This document shows positions 24,178 to 33,956 of a stretch of DNA of 64,000 nucleotides, one piece after another. Position numbers and translations under genes: made by a program. Within the stretch, counting starts at the first letter, position 1; each line of letters begins with the position of its first letter. Source of the DNA: Trichuris trichiura (Eukaryota; Nematoda; Enoplea; Trichinellida; Trichuridae); contig JBAJFE010000026.1 in NCBI GenBank assembly GCA_037903355.1, positions 1,984,001 to 2,048,000 on the forward strand, in the 5' to 3' direction. The notes beneath the pieces are model-generated. The model was not told the DNA's origin. It was given only the letters and a program-made list of their open reading frames with translations, and did no database searches.

Positions 24178-27100
24178 ATGTCGTTAAAGTACGACGGTGA
24201 GTTGAGCCTTTTTTCTACCTTTTCATTTCATCTGGTTAATAAACATGTTTTATAGTATTTCTTGGCGGTTCTTGTGGTGCGTCCAGTTGGAGAGAAGATG
24301 CCATTGCCCATCTTGAGCGACTTGGCCTTACCTTTTTCAATCCGGTAAAAACTTGTTCCGTTTAGCCTACCGTGTATATTTTCCTGCTGGTTATTGCGCT
24401 TCGGTTTTCACCTATTGAAGGTGTAGTATTTATTAAGTTGTCCTACTGAGGTTCAGCCTAGATCATCCGTGGTCATCTTTATTGAGGAATTGAGCGAGCT
24501 GATGTCGAGTTGTAGGAACCCGTTGCGTTCGGATGGCTTTTGTTCCCTTATCTTTCTCCAAATTTCATTGCCTTCCAAATGAAATGATGCTTCATCAAAA
24601 TTTGACGAAAGCCAATAGACAGTGTTCACCTTTGGCAGTTTGGATTTGAAGCTCTTGAAGGCTTGTGGGACTTGCGCCAAGTGTTTCATCGCTACATTCG
24701 CACCGAAAATCATTAGGGTTGGCATGGTCTGGTTTGACGTCAGATGGTGTGAAAGTAGCTTCGATTGGCAGTATGGGAGCGCTAAAGGATGAAGAGCTGA
24801 AGCTGAAAATTGAATATTTTCAAATGAACAGCATGGAAGTTGTTGAAGCAATTACGGATAACTTGGACTACGTTCATTTATTAAATGAAAAGGCTAATGA
24901 ATTTGATAGCAATGTTTCCACACTATCGAAGTAATTACTACGCATCCTCAACTGTGGAAGCATGTTGATGTACACGTTCGGCTTCTGAATACTTATATGT
25001 ATGTTCCAACAACACGGTTCCATAGAAGATAGCTCTTATGAGGTTTCAAAGCCTCTGAGCGTACTGATAATAGAGGCAGTTGGAAATGGCGGCTGCTAAT
25101 ATCCGTTGCTTCAGTGGCTTGGTCATGCTGGTGTTCACATTTTTTGCATTTCGTATAAACTGTTAGCACAACCTACATGTTTTGTTGGTTTTGCAGCGTA
25201 GCAGATTTCTCGTAAGCGTTTTTTAGTGAGAACTTTCTATTAGGTACCTGTGTAAAACGAATAAATTTTTCCCAAGGTCGACTTCGTATTCCAAGTAACA
25301 GGAGTAATGCGAAGCGATTTACATTTGTGTTTTTCACTGTTTCCAAAAAAGGAAAGTCTTTTGCATTTCGTAAGTTGAAAACTGTAAAGTGGGGCCGTAT
25401 TATGGCGAGGTAAAGTTCAAAGAACTTGTAAACGTGGACTGATGTTCTTCGGCTGAAATATTACGTGACAGATGGATCGTTTGGAATTTGAGTATGGCAG
25501 TTTTGCGGTCCGATATTTACTTCTTAGATTGCAAGCAAGTAATTGATAATTTGCGACGCGACAATTGTGAATGTGGTCATCTTGAAGACAGCTGAGAAGA
25601 TTCCGGTGTCTTAACAATTCTTCACCGTATTAGATCAGCGAGGAATTTGATTTGCAGTCATGCGGAAAGTCAGTCTATGAACATGCTCGACTCATTGTGC
25701 TAATGACCACTTCGGTCGTGAAAGAGTGAAAGACAATGGTGTTTGAAGAGGCGTTTGTTGTGACATCGTTAATTTGTAAAAAGGCAGGTGCGGCCAACCT
25801 GAAGAAGGCCATAAAATGTTGACAAAATATCACGGCGCCGTTGGAGACTCGTTTTCTTGAAGAATGCGAAATTTTTACGAGCTGATTAATTACTCGTGGG
25901 AAACGGCTGTTTGCTTTTCAGGTGTTGCTGCGTACAACAACGAGCGTCGAAATGTCTTTTAGCTGTCCGCTTTGGATGCACTATCAATAGTTTGAAATGC
26001 TTCTTCCACTTCGCAATCATTAGTTCACCGCGAAGTGCCAATGGTTGATATATTGCGGTGAACGTTCGCGCACTTATGGTTTGATGCAAAAATTGCACGT
26101 TTGTCTAAAATTGCGTTCGACACAAAAGTTCCAAAAGCGACAAAGAAAGAATAGTTTCTTTCAGCGAAGTGTAATGCACAGATTCCCAAGTTGGATTGGT
26201 AGCAGTCAGCGCACGAGGATGTCCCAAAATGAGCTGTGGCCCGTCACTGCGCTTTGACAATTTTTAAAAAGCAGATTTTAAGAATTTCTTTGAACTTTTG
26301 TGTGTTCCCTTACTGTACGCTGAAAACAAGCAACTTTTTAGCAACGCAACTTTTGGAAGGAAGACATGGTTAAATTGGAACGCCATGCAAAGGAGGTAAA
26401 CCGGATAACGGTGCTAGTAGTTTGTAACATGCGTAAGGTAGTCTTTTAGAATTCAAGGGTTCTTTTGTTCGTTGTCGACTACAGGCAGAGGTCGTTGGTT
26501 ACACTAATAGAGATAGTCTATCTAGCAGGTATGAAACTATTTTATTCTCCTCGAGTCGTAGACGGAAAACTTGAGGGCGCATTCTCTTTCTTCAGCACTT
26601 CAAGCACCTCTGATCGTAGTTCTCCCCGATGAATACCGATTTGCGGGTAGTCAGTGGTATGCGATAACTTCGAACAACTGGAAATAGTGAATAAATGAAT
26701 TTTATTTCAGCGAGAACACTGAGAGACTACAAACGATGCAGTTTGTTCGGCGGGTGCTGCAGTACGAGCGTATTCCTACATGCGTGTCATTGTCAGAAGC
26801 CATGGGTCTCATTGAATCGATTCTGTTCAAAACTAGGTCTTTTGAAAATGTCATATCAAAACCTGCGTGGTTGCTTGTTTTCTTGAAATAGTAGGAAGTT
26901 GATAAGACTGTCGCCAGACTTGGTAGCTTTAACTTTTAGCTGTATTTTAACCGTGGGACGAATCTGCAGCCTTCCTGTCAACCTGATCTTTTTTATTGCC
27001 ATACACGCATTGCTTGACGAGGCAGGCAGGGTGAGTTGCAACGCAAGCTACATTGTTCGCTATTTTAGCTTCTGTTCAGATGCAGTTAGAGTATTTGCTC

Positions 27101-27337
27101 AGATATCGGTATCCTAGTTTTATCTTGGCGTGTCGTACGGCAAAATACATCACGCTCATTGTGTGCTTGCTTCGATTCCCTTTTCTATTCCTACTGATCT
27201 TCTGCAGTTCGTTTGCTGTTTTATACATTATTCTTCCGGCTTTGAAGAGTCTTTCGGGTGAGCCAGCACACATTGTTCTGATGAAAATATTCAATTCTCC
27301 GACCAATCTTTTAAGCAATGAAGACGACAACATTTGA
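24178..27337 (+). CDS. Raw/OLRN-1-like protein with a deoxyribosyltransferase-like fold and predicted membrane segments
   Basis: Exons 24178-24196, 24256-24344, 26342-26437, 26489-26528, 26596-26656, 26711-26836, 26940-27030 and 27080-27337 join in phase to 259 residues. The N terminus reads MSLKYDVFLGGSC, then SSWREDAIAHL and LTFFNP, then FWKEDMVKLERHAKE, a VLVVCNMRK strand and SLVTLIEIVYLA. This is the order of motifs in the nucleoside 2-deoxyribosyltransferase-like domain found in Drosophila Raw and nematode OLRN-1. The last two exons add two or three hydrophobic segments, in line with OLRN-1 being described as a membrane protein in neuronal asymmetry signalling. If the donor at 26837 is not used, the frame instead stops at 26889-26891, giving 161 residues without membrane segments. 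The second intron is 2.0 kb and holds a possible minus-strand exon. The gene starts 424 bp after the Crumbs-like stop codon. Confidence 0.65.
24453..24802 (-). CDS. Possible terminal exon of an SGNH/CASD1-like protein, nested in the Raw-like intron
   Basis: After an acceptor on the minus strand (CAATTTTCAG) a frame of 115 codons runs to a TGA at 24453-24455, with AATAAA about 20 nt further on, as expected for a compact nematode 3' end. The product contains TLMIFGANVAMKHL, spaced residues, then VNTVYWLSSNFDEA, which resembles the SGNH-hydrolase lumenal domain of CASD1 and related PC-esterases. It stops where those proteins normally show the catalytic DGxH-type block, so it is either truncated or only distantly related. 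No upstream exon was found before 26341. The plus strand of the same interval also has an open frame (24665-24934), which lowers confidence. Confidence 0.35.
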
Positions 27338-30300
27338 CCTGAGCGCCAGCTCACGTGTATGCGATATATACGTTGGTGGAACGGATATGGGACCGTTGAA
27401 CGCAGCAGTATTGCGCAGTAGGCTGAAGTACGTGTTTTTGCCGTAGCGCGAAAATGACGCCGATAAGTTTTCATTTCATCCTACTTCCGTTGGTTCAGTT
27501 TTCGCAAATGTTTTCGCGTCTGAAGCAGTTCTCCGATTTTTCTCTTCTTACACCTTCATAACGCGCATGATGTATGCGCTAAAGAAATAGAAAATTCGCC
27601 TTGGCGTGACGTAAGGTTTCGATTCAGTTCAAATAGATCTGCTGAAGTCAGTATACGGAAATATTTCAACGTGCGTAACATTATGTTTAATTTCATTAAA
27701 TTAAAAACAGCTTGAAAGTTTGAAAGACTTTCGGACTGTTTTTTTCAAGCTTAGCAAAGCATCGATTTTTGCTTTCACAGGCGGAAACAGGATATGCTAA
27801 GCTGAGCCGACGGAAGCCTGACAGCTCATTTGTTCCATCGTCAGCAAAGTTGCGTCGTTGCCTTTCCGCGTCATTCATTCCCCATGATCGACGATAAAAA
27901 TGCAGTTATAAAATCAAATTGAGGTATCTTTTTTTCTTGAATCGACAAGATGCCCATTATTGACGTACAGAGAATCAGTTATCATATAACAAATTTCGAA
28001 TGTCAGATGGTTGGGCAGTTTGTGGAACTTCTTGACGACTAATGGGAATTGATTGTTTCAAAACCGATGCCCACATAACTCTTCGTAATGAGTGCATAGG
28101 TATTCGAAAAAAGCGTTATTTATGGAGTCAACAGGTTGTTAACAGAAACGAATTATCTTTGTTTTCTAAACTTCCGAGTACTGTCTCATCCCGTTGTCAG
28201 CGGATGTAATGAATTTGTATAAACAAAAGATGCTTCTGTTTATCTGGTTATATATTTTTACGGGTCTGTTTCAAACTTAATCAACAGCAGTTGAAGCTCA
28301 AAAATGTTGAAATGTTGTTGATATGACTGAAGAGTAGCACATAGCATGCACGATGCAAGTTTGTTGACAGATAGGATCCGGTTAAAAGTTGATTGAAAAC
28401 CGGACGTTTCGGGTGTTTCGCCTTCAGCCGCTAAAGATAACTGAAGGTGAGACTTACTAAAGCTCCGGTTTTCGGTAAAGTTCTTGCAGGATTCTATCCG
28501 TCAATAAATTTGCACTTTGGAAGTTGATGGTTTCCTAAAGAAAAGTCGGGTGTTGAACATGCACGATATTGTTTAAGATGGCCAATTTCTTTTTCAAACT
28601 ACCTTCATTAATATTAGCTGAGGTTCCACTCTTATAGCTTGTTGCAAGTTTTGGAATTAAGTGGTGTGGAACGTACGGCTTTCGGTTAATCGGTTGTGCT
28701 GCAAAACGTTTTTGAAATTCCAAATGCTTAATCTTAAAAGATTTTGAATGAACGCCTCAAAGTTTTCCATATTGATGATAGTTAATGAGTTGTGGCAGGA
28801 AAAGGTCTCGTTTCATCAACCTAGTTTATTTCTGTCCATGTTTTCACGGAAAATTGTTTCAACAAGGTTTATACTGCTACCGCAGTATCACAGTTTCAAA
28901 TGCCATATGCATTTCAGTGCATATGAGAGAGCAATGTGTTCCAGAAGCTCCATGCATCTGCTCTTTTCTTGAAAGCTGTTGTGATTACGTGTCTTGATTT
29001 GTTTATGACGTAACGTTTACGTAACTGTCACGTAAGGGTAAAAGGGACCGGAACTTTCCTGATATTTTCATTCTCGGTAGATTTGCAATTATGTTCTAGC
29101 CAGGATAGCTGGAAACGGTTGTATGAAGCATTGGAGGTTCAATGGGCCAAGTGGTCCTTGAGCGAGAAAATGATGCGTTCTCTGAGACCTTGAATTATCA
29201 ACTGCTTCAGACGCGGGAACAGTTTTCATTCGGTTTTAATGTTATTCGAGCAAACAAATGGACCTTATCAACTTCAACTTCAAAGATCTCGTCTTCACGC
29301 TGTCCAGGACATATCTAAGTACGACTTGCAATAAAGTTTCGAGCACTGTGCAGTGCTGTTATCGCTCTGCTTTTGGGGAAAAGCTTCTCCTTTACGTCTT
29401 TGCAAACTTAAGTCTGTTTTAATTGGGCACACTTGTTTAGCTCTGCAGAAGTTTAGTTAAGTGATTGTATGTCATTTAAAATTTAAAATACTACGAGCGG
29501 AGAAATGAAAGCCGAGTCATTTTGTTTGGTAATCATTTGGAATGGTTAATTCTTTGCTCAGCTGAAATAATGCTTGTGCTTTTTCTTGCTTCTATTTAAC
29601 CTGCGCACCGATGCACCAAGAAGCCTAAAGTTTGCATGATCTGATTTTCGATTAGTTTTTACCACTCCTCCGTTGTTTTTATTCTTAATCCTACTTGTTT
29701 GCCTCCTATTAATTTATTCCGTTTCTCGGACAGTACGTTTGTTTCTTAGGTTTCTGTTGAATTTGGTTTTGTTGATTGAAAACATGCTGAATGGGCAAAT
29801 TTTCAAATTCCTGAGCCCGTAAAATACGTACATTTTCTGATCTGTTCTTTTTCGTATGTAATCCAATGGTCTATACCTGTTTCCATTAATTGGGGAAACT
29901 TTTGCTTCTGGTAAAGCTTATTCAGTTTTTAACAATGCTTCTCGCCTTCGGTTTTCTAATAACTTACTTGGTTTAGCTGAAGTGTGATTAATGCAGAAAC
30001 GTGATTAGCGAAATACATTTAACCCGAGTGGATTTTCTCAGGCTCGGTAGCTTTTGCACAGATTGGTCTTGAGACACCGCTAACTAAACTCGGCGACGTC
30101 AGGCAGGTATTTGTGATCGTTTTATTTTTTTCTGCTTATCAATGCTCAATCGGTGTTCCGAATTTGAGTGTCCTGTTTCAGCGGTGTCCGTGTTTCTGTT
30201 GTTCGGCTTCCGCCGTCCACTGCTGACAGCAGTTACGGGACACGCGCTCTCTGGTGCTTCTTGGTGCAGAATCGACTGTACAGGGTACCGTATTTTTTGT

Positions 30301-31139
30301 CTTTATCCTGGAATGGGAAAGTTTTATTAAAAGCGTAGATTCTTTTTATTGTTCTGTACCGTACTCGCGGGGTACCTTTTCTTTATATCCTGACGCAGAA
30401 AAATTACCTGATTCAATTTAATTTCGCAAGAATGACATATTTATTTTTTAGCGTCAACGCTTGCTCAGTGTTCCAATAGGATACGGTGTTTAAGGGGTAT
30501 ATAACGGTTCTCTTTGAATGCATGGTATGCCTTACTGACGGAGCTCACTTCTGCTGAAATTTTGCCCTTTCCTTAATCATACTTCACCCTGTTGAGCATC
30601 TGATTTAACCGCGGGCATCAATAAGTAATTTTGACTTTTCTTTTGAATGTCCTTTTATGATCTCGCGCTTTGTCCACATAGGTTTATCTTCATCCTTATT
30701 GACGTTTACTTTCTTCGGTTATTTCGTTCGACTTTATAATCCCTTAATTATTTTGTTTTAAGTAATCATTCCATTCTTTAGTCTTAGCACGCAAAACCAC
30801 GCTGCCAAGAATGAATGAGCTTTTAGTTTTGCAAAAAGTTAAAGCAAAATGCAACTGTTTTGAAACGTCGTGTATTAGCCGGCTTTGTTATTTATTCTTC
30901 ACTGGTGCTACCTGGTTTTCTCCTAGCCAGCTGCTAAACCGAGATGATTCGCTTGCCTAGAAACCAATGTTACTTTTTAGTTTTGTAGTAAGTTAAGTAG
31001 TAGTGTTCATTTCGTTTGGCAAGTTCTCAGCACGACGTTACCAAACAGTAGCATTTCATTGTCGGTTCGGGTCGACAAAAGCTTAACATTTCTGCGCGTT
31101 CGAAAAGTTAACTTCCCACGTTCTTACTGTTTTTTTCAG
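27338..31139. other. Gene-poor region with a foldback repeat
   Basis: AT-rich DNA without a supported gene. It contains the 157-bp inverted repeat listed separately. Two short exon-like frames near 30040-30104 and 30181-30300 end in plausible splice sites and could be 5' exons of the gene at 31140, but they show no clear family signature. Confidence 0.35.
28356..28512. repeat. Foldback element: two 72-bp imperfect inverted arms
   Basis: Arm 28356-28427 and arm 28441-28512 are imperfect reverse complements around a 13-bp loop. Both arms share the blocks TTGAC.GATAG.ATCC, GAAAACCGGA and CACCTTCAG or its near match. On the minus strand the left arm reads CTGAAGGCGAAACACCC directly followed by GAAACGTC, a motif reminiscent of minimal hammerhead ribozymes carried by Penelope-like and related elements. 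No coding capacity and no obvious target duplication were seen. Confidence 0.75.
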
Positions 31140-31684
31140 AAATACTGGCTTTTCGTTTACATTTTCTCATGAATATGCCATTCCAAATCGCTTTCAAACC
31201 CTCTGCTCGTCTTTGTACGCTTTCTACGCATTCTCATGCACTGACCATTTTATCAGAGAATTTATTGAGGTACGTTCCACTTTGTTGCACTATTTTCAAC
31301 TACTCATAAATGAAATGTTTTCTTATTGAAGCTTGCTTACGCTATGGGAATTGGTGCTTTCGTTGTTGCCAACTTTGAAACTGTTTCAGAAGCTCCAAAA
31401 GAATGGGTGCCCGACGGTGCATCGGTGAGAATACGGAACGCAGTTTTTTATTCTTTTATCTTAAAATCTAAATGTACCACATCTGTCTGTAGCAACTCGA
31501 TTCGGCTGTTCGAAGTTACAAGCGCGCAATTTTCTACTTAAAAGACATGGGCTCAACGGCAAACGCACGGTTCTTTGAAAACGATCTGAACGCAGCAGTC
31601 AATTGCCTGCTTATGCACGTCAGCTCTAGCAACGGCTACTCCAACAGTAGTTGCGGCAAAATGCCTAATGGGGACCTTAAATGA
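31140..31684 (+). CDS. 3' exons of a possible alpha-1,3-fucosyltransferase-like gene
   Basis: Three exons (31140-31269, 31332-31424, 31493-31684) join in phase to about 138 residues ending at TGA 31682-31684. The order AFYAFSCTDHFIREFIE, then LAYAMGIGAFVVANFE and EWVPDGAS, then RAIFYLKDM resembles the C-terminal donor-binding region of GT10 fucosyltransferases, where the usual pattern is FENSxCxDYVTEK, a loop GxVPVV, PPxSFI and YLxxL. The key TEK triplet is not conserved (REF), so the call is tentative and the enzyme may be divergent or inactive. Upstream exons with the membrane anchor and acceptor-binding part were not located. Confidence 0.38.
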
Positions 31685-33128
31685 GTCGCCCATCTCTACG
31701 TTTGGTGCAGCTCAGATCTGTCACTTCTGCTTTTCCTGGGTGCGACAAATGCTCTGCTTGAATTCGTGAGTTTGTCTTACGTGAAACTTTACCATTATAT
31801 GCGCTTGCTTTTCCTTGTATTGAAATTAAACCACTGATAATGACGTAAACAACCTTTTAAGCTGCACTGACGCGTATGCAGTTTTGGGCAGATGCAGAAA
31901 AAGCAGAAAGCTTTCCACTTTGTCTTTTAACTTTGACGGTACCGGTGAGATGCAGTAACGAAAAATGTATTGTTATTCAGCTCCCGCTGCAGGTTCTCAA
32001 ATTTTCATTATATCCGTTTCGTTGATGGTATTAATGAATCGCCGTTTGCATTAGTGTTGCAGCATTTGCGTAGATATCTTTTCGTTGATGCTATAATGCG
32101 TGGAATTCAGCGGGTAATCCTGAAATGGAACTGCTTTTGTATCAGTGGCTTTGGCAAGTATCTATCCAAATGGTTGAGTATTGTTCACCTTTGCTATTAC
32201 AAAAAGATTGTTGGCTTTTAATGCCGTTGGCATTTTACAAGTATTCTCCTCTTGGTTACTCAGCTTTTTCAATTCCGCTGACTTTTAAAATCGCACCGTC
32301 GGGACTTCTAGCAGCTGACAGGTTGCCGCAAGGGAGTTTACGCGCAGCACGCAAATAGGGTAGGCGTCGAATCAGAGCTGTCATTCTAACCAAACTGCTT
32401 TATTCGTTGACCTATACTGGACAGTTCGACTTTTTCAGTAACAAATCGACTTTTTGTTAAACCACAAGTTGCCTACTTATCAAAACGATTTCTGTGATTG
32501 CAAAAGGGGGGAGCAATTTGCGTCTCATTTATCGGCTGAATCGACGTTTTTTGCAGCCTCCGCGTTTTGTGTATCGGCTGTACACAGAGTTAGCCATGAT
32601 TTCGGTGCCGATGAAGTCTGATTAGAAGACTTAGCCCGTCATTGTACTGCCCATTTTTATTGCGGTCTTTCGTTTAGCGAACGAACATGTCGACCAAAAG
32701 GAGATTGGATTGCAGCTCTGCTCTGCTGGACGACTAAAGTTCGCACAGGTTATTTGCGGAATGCAGTTCGCTCTTTTCTCGTCCTCACGCGTGCTTTCTT
32801 CGAGTTGGCGAGTAAGCGGTTCCACATATTTCGTTTTTCCTTGCCACTGTGTTTACTTGTGCCATCGATTTCTCTTTGCCATTCGGTTAAGGTAGTAGTC
32901 GTTGTCCAGTGAACGTTTTACTGGAGTGCAGTTGAACGGATTGGTTTCAGTCTGCACGCGAATGTGTGGGCTTTGCATCTTCTGGCGCCAAGCTTCTGAC
33001 TGTTCAAATTTGCAACTGGCCTAGCAAGTCTCGTCGGCTTAACGTTGTAGTTTTGTAAGCGCATATTTTTGACTGGCAACGGCAGTCCATCTTAATAATA
33101 GCACCTTTTCAGTGTTTTTGACTAATAT
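31685..33128. other. No supported gene
   Basis: Short open frames only (for example 31970-32221). They lack domain signatures and splice context. Confidence 0.35.
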
Positions 33129-33466
33129 TTATTCTGCATGACTCGCACTCTTCTTGTAGGCTAACTGGTGGCGTCTACACGGAGGCTTTATCGACGAGCA
33201 AAAAATCCGCCTGCTTAACGCGAAATCAAATACGTTGCATATCTGATCCGATTCAGTGAACGTAGGTAGCTTTGCTGCCATTATGCGCGCTTCTCTTGTC
33301 AACCTGCGCAACATCTGACTGGCACTCCTTTCTTCAGACCAGGTAGGAAAGAAAAAATCGTCATCCTCCGAGTGTTCATTATTGCTGATATTGTCCAGCG
33401 TAACACTGGCAATCTTGCTATGATTTTTCTGCTTCTGGTCATAAAATTTACGCGACCAGTTTTCCG
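33129..33466 (-). CDS. Terminal exon of an unidentified gene
   Basis: A strong minus-strand acceptor (CTTTATTATAG) is followed by 111 codons to a TAA that overlaps an AATAAA signal, a typical compact gene end. The product is charged, with an acidic cluster (EHSEDDDFFFPTW) followed by a basic helix (RRLTREARIMAAKL) and a Cys-containing tail. The upstream frame is also open to about 33600 and would add a hydrophobic segment if the acceptor is not used. I do not recognise the family, and no further exon could be traced to the right. Confidence 0.4.
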
Positions 33467-33956
33467 CTATAATAAAGAATGGAGCGTACGTTAGCACTGC
33501 GAGAGGCTTTATGAACAAGAAGCAGAGGGGGTGTACGTCGCACGTGTAACTTGCTTTCCAATTGTGGCGCTTATCAGTCGTTATATGACCAATGTCTCGA
33601 CATTACAAATATTGTGCATCCGAGCAACATAGTTGTTTTTTACGTTCTACGGTTTAGTTACAGTATAATTGCGCATTCATCGCTAGACACGCATTACTGT
33701 CGGTAGAAAAGGGCAAAAAGTTGGCTCGATGTCGGTGCCTATGCTCAGACTGTCTGAGTACGCCTTTTAGCGATGCACAGATACGGCTTAAAAAAGTGTC
33801 CTTCGATGCTGTCATGTTAGCCGTGCTTAGCCAGAAAGCGCCGTTTGAAACGCTTCTCCTTATCAGTTTCCTGAGAGGGCCTATCATCGATACTGACGCT
33901 TTCTTCGTCTTACAGGTAGTCTCCGTGGTGCGTTTGCAGTTGTGAATCTCTTGCTG

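Noticed and set aside
24665..24934. Plus-strand open frame with a helical end (EVVEAITDNLDYVHLLNEK)
   Set aside because: It overlaps the minus-strand SGNH-like exon, has no poly(A) signal after its stop and no recognised family; kept only as a caution on that call.
30181..30330. Short frame containing VRVSVVRLPPST, like a Rossmann-fold epimerase
   Set aside because: The similarity covers about ten residues only, the flanks do not continue the fold, and no joining exon supports it.
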